Shown here: in pieces, positions 31,272-40,993 of the stretch
How positions within the stretch are numbered: position 1 is the first letter of the stretch
How the letters are laid out: each line of letters starts with the position of its first letter
Assembly: GCA_017461005.1 (NCBI GenBank)
Contig: JAFTZU010000047.1
Coordinates: 1-42,442, forward strand
Origin: Clostridia bacterium
GTDB lineage: Bacteria > Bacillota > Clostridia > Oscillospirales > Acutalibacteraceae
Direction: 5' to 3'
DNA length: 42,442 nucleotides
Program-made: the position numbers and the translations under genes
Notes under the pieces: model-generated
Database searches by the model: none
Seen by the model: only the letters and a program-made list of their open reading frames with translations
What the model was told of the DNA's origin: nothing

Positions 31272-32552
31272 ATGAAAAAGTATGCAGAAATGACACGTGA
31301 AGAACTGCGGGCAGAAAAGGACAGACTCCAGGCCCGTTACGACAAATACATGAAGCAGGGCCTCGACCTGAACATGGCCCGCGGCAAGCCCTCCATCGAA
31401 CAGGAAGAGGCTTCCATCGAAATGCTCGACATCATCAACTCCCGTTCCAATCTGGAAACGGAGGAGAAGCAGGATGTCCTGAACTACGGCAATCTCATGG
31501 GCCTCATCGAGGCGAGACGGCTGTTCTCCGAGATCCTCGGCGTCCCGGTCGAGAAGATCGTCATCGGCGGCAACTCGAGCCTCAACATGATGTTCGACTA
31601 CCTCATGCAGTGCTATGCCATGGGTTCCGGGGAAGGGTACGAACCCTGGGTCATCCAGGGCGGCTGCAAGTTCCTGTGCCCGTCGCCGGGTTACGACCGC
31701 CACTTCGGCATCGCCGAATACCTCGGTCTCGAACTCATCCCGGTCCCGATGACTCCGACGGGTCCCGACATGGACATCGTCGAAGAACTCGCGAAGGATC
31801 CGAAAGTCAAGGGCATGTTCTGTGTCCCGAAATACGCGAACCCCACCGGTCAGTCCTATTCGGACGAGACCGTCAAACGCATCGCGACCATGGAGACGGC
31901 TCCGGACTTCCGCGTCGTCTGGGACAACGCCTATGTCATCCACGACCTCACCGGCCGTCATGACGACGTCCTCGACCTCCTCGACGAGTGCGAGAAGGCG
32001 GGCAACCCGGACCGTGCAGTCCTGTTCGCCTCCACATCCAAGGTCACGTTCCCGGGCGCCGGCATCGCGGTCCTCGCAGCGAACGAGAACAACCTCAAGT
32101 GGATCCTGAAGCGCATGGACAAGCAAACCATCGGTTCCGACAAGATCAACCAGCTGCGTCACATCCGGTTCTTCGCAAACGGCATCGACGACGTCAAGGC
32201 GCACATGGACAAGCTTGCCGGCATCATCACCCCGCACTTCAACGTCGTTCTCTCGACCTTCGAGCGCAAGCTGAAGCCGATCGACATCTGCACCTGGACC
32301 GACCCGAACGGCGGTTACTTCATCAGCCTCGACTGCATGGAGGGGACAGCCACCCGCGTCTACAACCTCTGCAAAGAGTGCGGCGTCACCCTGACGACGG
32401 TCGGCGCCACGTTCCCGTACGGGAAAGACCCGAAAGACAGCAATATGCGCATTGCTCCCACATACCCGAGCCTCGAAGAGCTGGCCATCGCCACAGACGT
32501 CCTGTGCATCGCCATCCGCCTCGCGGCCCTCGAAAAATTACTGGAGGATTGA
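31272..32552 (+). CDS. PLP-dependent class I aminotransferase (aspartate aminotransferase subgroup Ic-like)
   Basis: 426 residues from ATG 31272 with GAAAGAAGG upstream; the TTG at 31254 precedes that site. The fold-type I core shows LNMARGKPS near the N-terminus, YANPTGQSYSDE, VVWDNAYVIHDL and the PLP lysine K257 in STSKVTFPGAGIAV. The overall pattern, including LDLNMARGKPSIEQ and GGCKFLCPSPGYDRHF, fits the subgroup of aspartate aminotransferases often labelled MocR-like or Ic. It probably moves amino groups between aspartate or alanine and 2-oxoglutarate; the exact substrate is not proven. It starts a run of four plus-strand genes ending at the terminator at 34667. Confidence 0.92.
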   Translation: MKKYAEMTREELRAEKDRLQARYDKYMKQGLDLNMARGKPSIEQEEASIEMLDIINSRSNLETEEKQDVLNYGNLMGLIEARRLFSEILGVPVEKIVIGGNSSLNMMFDYLMQCYAMGSGEGYEPWVIQGGCKFLCPSPGYDRHFGIAEYLGLELIPVPMTPTGPDMDIVEELAKDPKVKGMFCVPKYANPTGQSYSDETVKRIATMETAPDFRVVWDNAYVIHDLTGRHDDVLDLLDECEKAGNPDRAVLFASTSKVTFPGAGIAVLAANENNLKWILKRMDKQTIGSDKINQLRHIRFFANGIDDVKAHMDKLAGIITPHFNVVLSTFERKLKPIDICTWTDPNGGYFISLDCMEGTATRVYNLCKECGVTLTTVGATFPYGKDPKDSNMRIAPTYPSLEELAIATDVLCIAIRLAALEKLLED

Positions 32553-32558
32553 TGTATC

Positions 32559-33371
32559 ATGGCTCGTAAACTCAGTACCGAAAAGCCGAAGAAAGTCCGT
32601 TCTTCCAACATGGATTCCGGCAACAAACCGCTCATCGCCGCAGGCATCGGCATCGCGGTCGTGTTCCTGCTCTTCATCATCGGCATGGGCATCCTGCTGA
32701 CGAGCTTCCTCGGGCGATTCGCCGAAGATGACACGGCCACCGGCCAGGTGACCACCATCACGTATTCCATCAAGCAGCGCAGCGACTTCCAGAACGGCTA
32801 CGCAGGCCGCACCCTCGCGGGCAACGTCGGCAACGCCTACGACCTCTACGGTGAGGAAGGTGCCGCCGATATGGAAGGCGAGACCACCCTTCCGAAAGTC
32901 ACCAGCAACTACGGTTCCGGTTCCGAATTCGAATACGGCACCATCAAGGGCAATACCTATAAGAGCAAGTTCTCCGGCATCACCTTCGATGCCCCGAACG
33001 GCTGGACCCTGAAGGGCGCGTCCAAGAGCACGGTCACTCCGACTTCCATCCTGGACCTCGACGCCCGGAACGCCTCCGGCTCCATGTCCGTCAAACTGCA
33101 GTACTTCTCGCTGTCCGGCGGGAACTTCAGCAGCAGCGGCGATGTACTGAACGCGCTCTACAAACAGGTCGGCAGCGATGTCGAAGTCAAAGCCACGTCC
33201 CGCAAGATCGCCGGCAACAACTTCACCGGTTTCGCCTTTGACGGTATGAACGGTCAGGAAGCCGCACGTTCCGAAGTCCTCGTCACGCAGGTCAACGGCT
33301 ATGCGCTCGTCATCCAGATCGTCGCCCCGACCCAGAATGACATCGACAACATTCTGAAGAACTTCTCGTAA
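32559..33371 (+). CDS. Membrane-anchored protein of unknown function
   Basis: A 270-residue protein. A Lys-rich cytoplasmic N-terminus of about 24 residues and one membrane helix (about 25-48, IAAGIGIAVVFLLFIIGMGILL) precede an extracellular domain of about 220 residues. A low-complexity Gly/Ser/Thr stretch follows the helix. The C-terminal part (FSGITFDAPNGWTLKGAS..., KLQYFSLSGG, GNNFTGFAFDG, YALVIQIVAP) looks like an alpha/beta domain of the PsbP/LpqN-like kind, by pattern only. TGGAGG lies about 12 bases before ATG. It sits between the aminotransferase and sirtuin genes with short gaps. I do not recognise a function. Confidence 0.75.
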   Translation: MARKLSTEKPKKVRSSNMDSGNKPLIAAGIGIAVVFLLFIIGMGILLTSFLGRFAEDDTATGQVTTITYSIKQRSDFQNGYAGRTLAGNVGNAYDLYGEEGAADMEGETTLPKVTSNYGSGSEFEYGTIKGNTYKSKFSGITFDAPNGWTLKGASKSTVTPTSILDLDARNASGSMSVKLQYFSLSGGNFSSSGDVLNALYKQVGSDVEVKATSRKIAGNNFTGFAFDGMNGQEAARSEVLVTQVNGYALVIQIVAPTQNDIDNILKNFS

Positions 33372-33385
33372 AGGAGGATGGTCTC

Positions 33386-34126
33386 ATGACCCACGATACG
33401 GAAGTAAAAGTCAAGAAACTGCAGGAGATCATCGATGACAGCCAGCGTATCGTCTTTTTCGGCGGTGCCGGTGTCTCCACCGAAAGCGGGATCCCGGACT
33501 TCCGCTCGGTAGACGGCCTCTACCATCAGAAGTTCAAATACCCGCCGGAGACCATGCTGAGCCACACGTTCTTCAAGCAGAACACGTGGGACTTCTTCGA
33601 TTTTTATAAGAACCGCGTCATCCCCGCCGACCCGAAGCCCAATGCTGCTCACCTGAAGCTGGCGGAACTCGAGAAGGCAGGGAAGCTCATCGGCGTCGTT
33701 ACGCAGAATATCGACGGTCTGCACCAGGCCGCCGGGTCTGAAAAAGTCTATGAGCTCCACGGCTCCGTTTTGCGCAACTACTGCACGAACTGCGGAAAAT
33801 TCTTCGACTACAAATACATTTTGGAAGCCTCCGGCATTCCGGAATGCGACGTCTGCGGCAGTGTCGTCAAACCGGACGTCGTCCTCTATGAGGAAGGCCT
33901 CGACAACGACACCCTCGTCGGCGCGGTCAACGCCATCTCTTCGGCGGACTGCATGATCGTCGCGGGCACGTCCCTAGTCGTCTATCCGGCGGCAGGTCTG
34001 CTCCAGTACTTCCGCGGCAAATGGCTCGTCCTCATCAACCGCGACCCGACTCCGGCCGACGCCTCCGCGAACCTCGTCATCCATGACAAGGTCGGGGAAG
34101 TGCTCAGCTGCATCGAGGTGAAGTGA
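33386..34126 (+). CDS. cobB: NAD-dependent protein deacylase (Sir2 family)
   Basis: A 246-residue sirtuin of standard length. The NAD-binding motifs GAGVSTESGIPDFRS and TQNIDGLHQAAGS, and the catalytic His in YELHGS, are present. The zinc-binding Cys pairs are CTNCG and CDVCG. The C-terminal Rossmann part has GTSLVVYPAAGL and LINRDPTPAD. It removes acetyl or related groups from lysines with NAD, giving O-acyl-ADP-ribose. The pattern fits bacterial class U-like sirtuins. AAAGGAGGATGG precedes ATG 33386. The next gene starts 4 bases after its stop. Confidence 0.95.
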   Translation: MTHDTEVKVKKLQEIIDDSQRIVFFGGAGVSTESGIPDFRSVDGLYHQKFKYPPETMLSHTFFKQNTWDFFDFYKNRVIPADPKPNAAHLKLAELEKAGKLIGVVTQNIDGLHQAAGSEKVYELHGSVLRNYCTNCGKFFDYKYILEASGIPECDVCGSVVKPDVVLYEEGLDNDTLVGAVNAISSADCMIVAGTSLVVYPAAGLLQYFRGKWLVLINRDPTPADASANLVIHDKVGEVLSCIEVK

Positions 34127-34130
34127 CGCC

Positions 34131-34664
34131 ATGACGAATTACGTTTCCAACGCCTACCACCACCTGAAGACGATCAACACCCACCGGAAGCTCGTCCGGC
34201 AGCACTGCTTTAAGGCCGGCATCCCGATCCAGGGACTGCTCCACGACCTCTCGAAGTACCATCCCGTCGAGTTCCTGGCAGGCGTCAAATACTTCGCCGG
34301 CGACCACAGTCCGAACGTCGAAGAACGGCGTAACACGGGCTACAGCGCCGCCTGGCTGCACCACAAGGGACGCAACAAACACCACTTCGAATACTGGTTC
34401 GACAACGGCATCGGAGTCTTCGAACTCGTGCCCGTCGAGATGCCACTCAAGTACGTCAAAGAGATGTTCTGCGACCGGGTCGCCGCCAGCAAGGTCTACT
34501 ACGGCGACAAGTACGACGACACCGTCCCGCTGCAGTACTTCAACCGCATGGACTACACGAAGCTCATGGCGCCGAAGACCAACGTCCTTCTCAAAGAGCT
34601 CCTCGAGATGCTCGCCGAAGAAGGGGAGGACGCCACCTTCGCCTATATCAGAACGTTAAAGTAA
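34131..34664 (+). CDS. DUF5662-like protein
   Basis: A 177-residue soluble, His- and Tyr-rich protein. It has HLKTINTHRKLVRQHCFKAGI at the N-terminus, LLHDLSKYHPVEF (an HD-like metal-binding pattern) and WLHHKGRNKHHFEYW, which match the DUF5662 pattern as I know it. The clustered His and Asp residues suggest a metal site, perhaps a phosphohydrolase of HD type, but no activity is known to me. It starts 4 bases after the sirtuin stop with GGTG upstream, and it is the last gene of this operon. Confidence 0.8.
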   Translation: MTNYVSNAYHHLKTINTHRKLVRQHCFKAGIPIQGLLHDLSKYHPVEFLAGVKYFAGDHSPNVEERRNTGYSAAWLHHKGRNKHHFEYWFDNGIGVFELVPVEMPLKYVKEMFCDRVAASKVYYGDKYDDTVPLQYFNRMDYTKLMAPKTNVLLKELLEMLAEEGEDATFAYIRTLK

Positions 34665-34666
34665 AG

Positions 34667-34700
34667 AAAAACTCCAGTCGACTGACTGGAGTTTTTGTTT
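34667..34700. terminator. Bidirectional terminator between convergent operons
   Basis: A 13-bp perfect stem AAAAACTCCAGTC (34667-34679) / GACTGGAGTTTTT (34684-34696) with a GACT loop, usable in both directions. Confidence 0.95.
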
Positions 34701-36142
34701 TATTTCACTTCATGGCGTTCTACGGTGAACCGCTGGAGTTTGACCGGTTCGTCGTCGCGGATGTTGGCTTTGCGGCGGGCGATGGCGATCTGTTCTTCGA
34801 CGGTGTCGACGCCGGCGAGGTCGGGGAGGAGCAGCCCGCGCTTCGGGATGAAGCCGTTCGTGCTGACGATGACCCCGTATTTCTTCACGTCCAGGTCCTC
34901 CGGTCCGTCGATGTCTTCCGGTTCGGAGAGCACGTCCACATCGTAGACGAGGTCCGGCAGTTCGTGGGCTTCCACCCGGGGGAACCGCGGGTCTTCGGTG
35001 GCGGCATTCACAGCATTTCGGATGATCTCCTCGGCCAGTGTGTCCTGTGTCGGACCGGTGGTCCCGATGCATCCGCGCAGGGCACCTTCCTTGTGGAGTG
35101 AGACGAAACATCCGGCCCGTCGACCGGTCAGACTTTCCGGCAATTCCGGGAGCAGTCCCTGCTCGAACAGAGCCTCGGCAGAGGGAGTGACGCCCTTCTC
35201 GAAATAGGACTCCAATGTGAGTCTTGCGAGCATGAGATAGATGTCCTCTTTTTCGCGTAAATCCGCCATTTTCTGTGCTTTCGCCGTCTCTTCCTGTTCG
35301 AGGAAATTCCGGGTCTCGTCCGGTCCGGTCGGTTCATAGGTACAGATGCCGTAACCGACGCCGAAAGGACCCTCATGACTGTACTTCTGAACGTCCACGG
35401 CAGTGCGGTCGAAGGCGCCGGCCATCATCACAAAAGACCGGTGTCCGCATTCCGCCGCGCGGTCGCAGAAGTCTGCGTCGAAGGAGAATAAATCGCCAAA
35501 GGAGGCGGAGCCCATGACATCCATGATGCGTTCGTCGTACTGAGGTCCGGCGGCATCGAAACCGTAGGGTCCGTCGCCTTTCAGCTTGTGGGACAGGTCC
35601 CCGGAGGCGATGTACACCACGTTCCTTCCAAGCTCTTCTGCCGCGTTCCGGATCAGCATGCCGAGCATGTAATGGTAGGAGAGGGGCATGCCCGACAGAC
35701 CGATACGCACGACCTTCGGCAGTGTCGCGCCTTCCGGCAATGCTTCCCGCACGAAGTGCAGAGGAATGAGGGTCGCGTGGTCCAGCGAAGCGTCCCGCTC
35801 CCCGGCAACGCCGGCCGGGAAGGACAGTTCGTCCGCGTAGTCACAGAGGGTCTGGACGAACTCCTCATCGTAATCGACGGTCATGGACCAGTCGGAAGGA
35901 GAGACGCCGAATCGCGCAAAGTCACCGGAAGCGGAAGCGCCGGGTGAGATATGGAAATAGTCGTAATACATGACGGAGTGGGGCGTGGAGATGACGATGG
36001 TGTCGGGCTCCAGTTCCGCGATCTTGCGGCCCACTTCCTTGTAAGCTGCCACCGTGTCCGCGATGCCCGCTTCCTGGCCTCGTCCGACTTGCGGGATGAT
36101 GAGGGGCGGGTGGGGGACCATGGCTCCAAAGAGGATCGACAT
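34700..36142 (-). CDS. Memo-like (LigB fold) and AMMECR1 fusion protein, AmmeMemoRadiSam system
   Basis: 480 residues from ATG 36142, 9 bases after AAGAAGG; the ATG at 36169 overlaps the -10 box and is rejected. The N-terminal part (about 1-270) is a Memo/extradiol dioxygenase-like fold: MVPHPPLIIPQVGRG, ISTPHSVMYYDYFHIS, ERDASLDHATLIPLHF, YIASGDLSHKL. The C-terminal part (about 300-480) is an AMMECR1 domain with GCFVSLHKEGALRGCIGT and VNAATEDPRFPRV. Such fusions are known partners of a radical SAM protein; that third gene is not in this window. The biochemical role of the system is not settled. It is monocistronic and converges on the DUF5662-like gene. Confidence 0.9.
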   Translation of the reverse strand: MSILFGAMVPHPPLIIPQVGRGQEAGIADTVAAYKEVGRKIAELEPDTIVISTPHSVMYYDYFHISPGASASGDFARFGVSPSDWSMTVDYDEEFVQTLCDYADELSFPAGVAGERDASLDHATLIPLHFVREALPEGATLPKVVRIGLSGMPLSYHYMLGMLIRNAAEELGRNVVYIASGDLSHKLKGDGPYGFDAAGPQYDERIMDVMGSASFGDLFSFDADFCDRAAECGHRSFVMMAGAFDRTAVDVQKYSHEGPFGVGYGICTYEPTGPDETRNFLEQEETAKAQKMADLREKEDIYLMLARLTLESYFEKGVTPSAEALFEQGLLPELPESLTGRRAGCFVSLHKEGALRGCIGTTGPTQDTLAEEIIRNAVNAATEDPRFPRVEAHELPDLVYDVDVLSEPEDIDGPEDLDVKKYGVIVSTNGFIPKRGLLLPDLAGVDTVEEQIAIARRKANIRDDEPVKLQRFTVERHEVK

Positions 36143-36167
36143 ACGTAGCACCTTCTTTCTGGTTTCC

Positions 36168-36176
36168 ATTGTACCA
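36168..36176 (-). promoter_or_regulatory. Extended -10 promoter element for the Memo-AMMECR1 gene
   Basis: TGGTACAAT on the minus strand with no clear -35 box. The predicted start near 36161 places the transcript start after the ATG at 36169 and supports ATG 36142. Confidence 0.5.
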
Positions 36177-36180
36177 TAAG

Positions 36181-36209
36181 TTGCATAATCAGCGGTCTTA
36201 TAATATAAT
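36181..36209 (+). promoter_or_regulatory. recJ: Promoter for recJ
   Basis: TTGCAT (36181-36186), 17-bp spacer, perfect TATAAT (36204-36209). Downstream, AGCTAT/ATAGCT forms a small hairpin in the leader about 20 bases before the ribosome site. Confidence 0.7.
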
Positions 36210-36279
36210 ATAAAGCTGAATTTTTAGATTTATCTATTAGTAGCTATGTTATATAGCTTAGTCAGGAGAACACGAAATC

Positions 36280-38325
36280 ATGTCTCGCAAAAAGTGGACA
36301 GTACAAAAACTGAATAAGGACCTGGCGTCCACCATTGCGGAACGGTATTCCATCGACCCGCTGACAGCTCTGCTGCTGACCCAGCGCGGCTTCGACACCT
36401 TCGACAAACTCGACGAATTCTTCGATGACTCCGAGGAGTGGATCGACCCGTTCCTGCTCCCGGATATGGAGAAAGCCGTCGAGCGGATCAACAACGCCAT
36501 CTTTGACGGGGAACGCATCTGTGTCTACGGAGACTACGACTGTGACGGTGTCACCTCGACGACCATCCTGTATTCCTATCTGGAGGCACAGGGCGCCGAC
36601 GTCACCTACATGCTGCCGGAACGGGAACGGGACGGCTACGGCCTTTCCAATCAGGTCGTGGACCGCATCGCCGCCACCGGCACGAAGCTCATCATCACCG
36701 TCGACAACGGCATCTCGGCCGTCGAAGAGGCGAAGTACATCAAGGAGAAGGGGATGGAACTGGTCGTCACCGACCACCATCTCGAAGGCGATGAACTGCC
36801 GGACTGCGTAGCCATCGTCGACCCGCACCGCAACGACTGGGACTGCCCCTTTGAAGACTACGCCGGCTGCGGAGTGGCACTGAAGCTGTGCTGCGCCATG
36901 GAAGGTTCCAACGAGGAAGTCATGCAGGAGTTCGCGGACATCGCCGCCCTCGGCACGGTCGCCGATATGGTGCCCCTCACCGGAGAGAACCGGAAGATCG
37001 TCCTCTATGGTCTCCGGTTACTGAATACCTACCGCAAACCCGGCATCGAGGCCATCCTCGAAAAGGCCGGTCTTTCCGATAAAACGCTGGACTCCACCAG
37101 CATCTCCTTCGGCATCGCGCCCCGCATCAACGCGGCCGGCCGCATGGGGACCGCCGAACGGGCCCTCGACCTGCTGCTGGCAGAAGACCCGTATTCCGCG
37201 TCCGAAATGGCTGAGGAAGTCAACGTCATGAACACCCAGCGGCATTCCGAAGAGGACAAGATCTTCACGGAGGCCATCACATACCTGCAGGAGCACCCGG
37301 AAGTGGCACACCTGCCCATCCTCATCGTCAGTGGCAAAGGCTGGCACGAGGGCGTCCTCGGCATCGTCGCCTCCAAACTGCTGGAGCGTTACCTGCGCCC
37401 GGTCATCGTCCTCACGGACAAGGGTGACCTCTGCAAGGGTTCCGCCCGCAGCATCGAAGGCTTCTCGATCTACGACGCCATGAACTCCTGCCGGGACATG
37501 CTCAACACCTTCGGCGGCCACGAACTGGCAGCCGGCATGAGCATCAAACCGGAGCTGCTGGAAGAATTCCGCACGAAGATCAACGAGTACGCCTATCAGA
37601 TGGATCCTGTCTACCCGGAGACCCGCATCGACTGCAAACTCAACCCCGCGGGCCTGTCCTTAGACCTTCTCGACTCCATCCGCATGATAGAGCCCTTCGG
37701 CACCGGCAACACGAGTCCCGTCTTCGGCCTCTACGGCGTCGTCCTCGACAGCGTCCAGGCCATGGGGAACGAAGGCCGCCACAAGCGCCTGACCTTCCAC
37801 AAGGACGGCACCCACACCCAGGTCAGCGGCATCTACTTCAACCAGCCGGAATTCCCGTACCAGAGAGGCGATAAAGTCGACCTGGTCGTCACCCTCGGCC
37901 GGAATGAATACCGCGGCAACATCTCTCTGTCCGTCTACGTCCGGGACATCCGCCCGGCGGGCAGCGACGACGATGCCATGGCCGCGTCCGAGCAGCTCTT
38001 CGACAAGATGCTGGCCGGACGCCCGCTGAGCGAGGAAGAGGTCGATCGCCTCACCCCGGACCGCAGTTACTTTGCCGGTCTGTACCGCTATCTGAAAGCC
38101 AACGAAGGCGTGCCTTACAGCGCCTATGAATATATCCACAGGAAAGTACACCCCGTCGAGAACGCGCTCACACCGCTCTGCAAGACCCAGGTCACACTGC
38201 TGGCCATGCGGGAACTCGGGCTCCTCACGACGGATGACGAGGGACGGATCCACATCCCGAGCCAGGAAGGTAAGGTGGACCTCTCCGACGCTCCCGTCCT
38301 TCAGAAACTCCAGACAAACAGGTGA
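36280..38325 (+). CDS. recJ: Single-stranded-DNA-specific exonuclease RecJ
   Basis: A 681-residue 5'-3' exonuclease of the DHH family. The motifs appear in order: CVYGDYDCDGVTSTT, IITVDNGISAVEEA, VTDHHLEGDELPDC, DIAALGTVADMVPL and the DHHA1 part with RINAAGRM, GWHEGVLGIVASKL, GSARSIEGFSIYDAM and FGGHELAAGM. The OB-fold and a C-terminal region of about 100 residues follow. It acts in recombination and mismatch repair. CAGGAG lies about 12 bases before ATG 36280. It heads the recJ-rel-dtd-hydrolase run. Confidence 0.96.
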   Translation: MSRKKWTVQKLNKDLASTIAERYSIDPLTALLLTQRGFDTFDKLDEFFDDSEEWIDPFLLPDMEKAVERINNAIFDGERICVYGDYDCDGVTSTTILYSYLEAQGADVTYMLPERERDGYGLSNQVVDRIAATGTKLIITVDNGISAVEEAKYIKEKGMELVVTDHHLEGDELPDCVAIVDPHRNDWDCPFEDYAGCGVALKLCCAMEGSNEEVMQEFADIAALGTVADMVPLTGENRKIVLYGLRLLNTYRKPGIEAILEKAGLSDKTLDSTSISFGIAPRINAAGRMGTAERALDLLLAEDPYSASEMAEEVNVMNTQRHSEEDKIFTEAITYLQEHPEVAHLPILIVSGKGWHEGVLGIVASKLLERYLRPVIVLTDKGDLCKGSARSIEGFSIYDAMNSCRDMLNTFGGHELAAGMSIKPELLEEFRTKINEYAYQMDPVYPETRIDCKLNPAGLSLDLLDSIRMIEPFGTGNTSPVFGLYGVVLDSVQAMGNEGRHKRLTFHKDGTHTQVSGIYFNQPEFPYQRGDKVDLVVTLGRNEYRGNISLSVYVRDIRPAGSDDDAMAASEQLFDKMLAGRPLSEEEVDRLTPDRSYFAGLYRYLKANEGVPYSAYEYIHRKVHPVENALTPLCKTQVTLLAMRELGLLTTDDEGRIHIPSQEGKVDLSDAPVLQKLQTNR

Positions 38326-38330
38326 TGTAA

Positions 38331-40538
38331 ATGGATGTCGGCAAACAGACAATCAAATACAATGACCGGTTCGACGAACTCCGCAAACTGATGGCGGACA
38401 CGTACTCGCAGGAAGAACAGGACATGGTAGTGAAGGCTTACGACCTCGCGTCGGAGGCCCATAAAGACCAGCGCCGTTATTCCGGCGAGCCCTACATCAT
38501 GCACCCGGTCGCAGTCGCGCGCATCCTCTTCGACCTCGGTATGGACCACCAGTCCATCATCGCGGCCATCCTGCACGACACGGTCGAGGACACCGACATC
38601 ACTCTGGACGACCTTACAGAACAGTTCGGCGATGAGATCGCCCAGCTCGTCAACGGCGTCACCAAACTCGGTAAAGTCCCTCTGGCGACATACAAGGAGC
38701 AGCAGGCGGAGAACGTCCGCAAGATGCTCATCGCCATGTCCCAGGACATCCGGGTCATCATCATCAAGCTCGCCGACCGTCTGCATAACATGCGGACACT
38801 CGAATACATGCGGGAACAGAAGCAGAAGGAGAAGTCCCTCGAGACCCTCGAGATCTACGCGCCCATCGCGCACCGGCTCGGGATCAGCTCCGTCAAGGAG
38901 GAACTCGAGGACCTGTCCATCCGCTATCTGGACCCCTACGGCTACAACACCATCGAAGACCTGCTCGCGCACAACGATGAGGTCCACCCGACACTCATCG
39001 CCGATACGGTCGAACGCGTCCGTTCCCGTGTCCAGAAGTATATTCCGGAAGCGGAAGTCAGCGGACGGCAGAAGAGCATCTACGGCATCTACCGGAAGAT
39101 GTTCATCCGCGGTCACTCCTTCGACCAGATCTACGATGTCTACGCGATCCGCATCATCGTCAACTCGGTGGCGGACTGCTATAACGTCCTCGGCATCGTC
39201 CACGACATGTACCATTCGCTGCCGGGACGGTTCAAGGACTACATCTCGAACCCCAAGTCGAACATGTACCAGTCCCTGCACACGACGGTCATCTCGGAAG
39301 AGGGGATCCCCTTCGAAGTGCAGATCCGCACCTGGGAAATGCACTACACGGCGGAATACGGCATCGCGGCCCACTGGAAGTACAAGCTGGGCGTCGCGGG
39401 CACCTCGAAGTTCGAGGAGCGCCTCGCCTGGATCCGCCAGCTGCTCGAAAACCAGAAAGATTCCGACGACGTCGAAGAGATCGTCAAGACCATCAAGACC
39501 GACTTCGTGCCGGACGACGTCTTCGTCTTCACTCCGAAGGGCGACGTCATCAACATTCCGATGGGTTCCACGGTCATCGACTTCGCTTACGCCATCCATA
39601 CGCAGGTCGGCCACCACATGAACGGCGCCAAGGTCGACGGCAAGATCGTCCCGCTGGACTACAAGGTCCGCACCGGTCAGATCGTCGAGATCCTGCGCTC
39701 CCCGGACCCGAACAAGGGACCGTCCCGTGACTGGCTCAACATCGTCAAGACGAGTTCCGCCAAGTCGAAGATCCGCGCCTGGTTCAAGAAGGAACGGCGC
39801 GCGGAGAACATCGAAGAGGGCAAGAAGATGGTCGAAGGTATCCTGCGCCGCAACAACCTCCATCTGACCGACGAGGAAGTCCAGGCCGTCATCCAGAAAT
39901 TCAAGGTCCGCAAGGGCTTCGAGAACGAGGACGATTTCTATGCCGCGATCGGCTACGGAAGCATCACGGCCGACCACGTCCTTCCGACCTTTCGGGAAGA
40001 GTACCAGCGCATCGAGAAACAGAGAAAGCTCGAGAAGCCGGAAGACGAGTTCGCCACCGGGACCATCCCGAAGGTCAACAACAGCGGCGACGGCATCGTC
40101 ATCGACGGCGTCGACAACGTCCTCATCAAACTGTCCAAGTGCTGCAACCCGCTGCCGGGCGACACCGTCATCGGATTCATCACGAGGGGCCACGGCATCT
40201 CGGTCCACAAACGGGACTGCACGAACGTGCCCCATGACATCTCGCTGGCACCGGAACCGGAACGCTGGATCCAGGTCCACTGGTCCGACAACATCCGGGA
40301 GAACTTCGAAGCCGGTCTCAACATCCACTGTGAGGACCAGATCGGCATGATCGCGAAGATCACCGGCGACCTCGCCACGCTTCACGTCAACATCTCGAAC
40401 ATTTCCCTGTACAACAAGGAAGATATCACCACCATCCACATGCGCATCATCGTTTCCGATGTCGAACATCTGAACTCGGTCATCGCGCATTTACGCAACA
40501 TCAACGGCGTCCACGACGTAGAAAGGACCGGCATTTAA
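38331..40538 (+). CDS. rel: Bifunctional (p)ppGpp synthetase/hydrolase (Rel)
   Basis: A 735-residue protein of standard length. The HD hydrolase domain has [12 protein letters not shown] and [10 protein letters not shown] with [11 protein letters not shown], so hydrolase activity is likely kept. The synthetase domain has [22 protein letters not shown] and [14 protein letters not shown] domain follows ([27 protein letters not shown]). Then come the conserved Cys region ([12 protein letters not shown]) and a C-terminal ACT domain. It makes and degrades the stringent-response alarmone. It starts 5 bases after recJ and overlaps dtd by one base, so the genes are co-transcribed. This rel-dtd-hydrolase order is common in Firmicutes. 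Confidence 0.97.
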   Translation: MDVGKQTIKYNDRFDELRKLMADTYSQEEQDMVVKAYDLASEAHKDQRRYSGEPYIMHPVAVARILFDLGMDHQSIIAAILHDTVEDTDITLDDLTEQFGDEIAQLVNGVTKLGKVPLATYKEQQAENVRKMLIAMSQDIRVIIIKLADRLHNMRTLEYMREQKQKEKSLETLEIYAPIAHRLGISSVKEELEDLSIRYLDPYGYNTIEDLLAHNDEVHPTLIADTVERVRSRVQKYIPEAEVSGRQKSIYGIYRKMFIRGHSFDQIYDVYAIRIIVNSVADCYNVLGIVHDMYHSLPGRFKDYISNPKSNMYQSLHTTVISEEGIPFEVQIRTWEMHYTAEYGIAAHWKYKLGVAGTSKFEERLAWIRQLLENQKDSDDVEEIVKTIKTDFVPDDVFVFTPKGDVINIPMGSTVIDFAYAIHTQVGHHMNGAKVDGKIVPLDYKVRTGQIVEILRSPDPNKGPSRDWLNIVKTSSAKSKIRAWFKKERRAENIEEGKKMVEGILRRNNLHLTDEEVQAVIQKFKVRKGFENEDDFYAAIGYGSITADHVLPTFREEYQRIEKQRKLEKPEDEFATGTIPKVNNSGDGIVIDGVDNVLIKLSKCCNPLPGDTVIGFITRGHGISVHKRDCTNVPHDISLAPEPERWIQVHWSDNIRENFEAGLNIHCEDQIGMIAKITGDLATLHVNISNISLYNKEDITTIHMRIIVSDVEHLNSVIAHLRNINGVHDVERTGI

Positions 40539-40993
40539 TGAAAGCTGTCATCCAGCGGGTCACCTCCGCGAACGTCGTCGTCGAAGGGGAGACCCTTGGG
40601 GCGATCGACCGCGGATTCCTCATCCTGCTCGGCGTCCATGAGAACGACACCGAAGCCGAAGCAGACCTCCTCGCGAAGAAGGTCGCGAACCTCCGGGTCT
40701 TCGAAGACGACGAGGAGAAGATGAACCTCTCCATGCTCGACTGCGGCTACAGCGCGCTGGTCATCTCCCAGTTCACGCTGCTCGCCAACACGAAGAAGGG
40801 GAACCGCCCGTCGTTCATCGCCGCCGCACGGCCGGAAGTCGCCATCCCGCTCTATGAGCGGTTCATGGACCAGCTGAAGGTCAACGGCGTCTCGGACGTC
40901 CAGCACGGCGAGTTCGGCGCCGACATGGCCGTCAGCCTCGTCAACGACGGACCGGTCACCATCGTGTTAGACACCGACACCTGGAGGAAATAA
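40538..40993 (+). CDS. dtd: D-aminoacyl-tRNA deacylase
   Basis: A 151-residue enzyme of normal length that hydrolyses D-aminoacyl-tRNAs. The start [18 protein letters not shown], the active-site motif SQFTLLA and the Gly-Pro motif NDGPVT near the C-terminus are all present. AAAGGA lies 10 bases before ATG. The ATG overlaps the rel stop, and its own stop overlaps the next start. Confidence 0.97.
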   Translation: MKAVIQRVTSANVVVEGETLGAIDRGFLILLGVHENDTEAEADLLAKKVANLRVFEDDEEKMNLSMLDCGYSALVISQFTLLANTKKGNRPSFIAAARPEVAIPLYERFMDQLKVNGVSDVQHGEFGADMAVSLVNDGPVTIVLDTDTWRK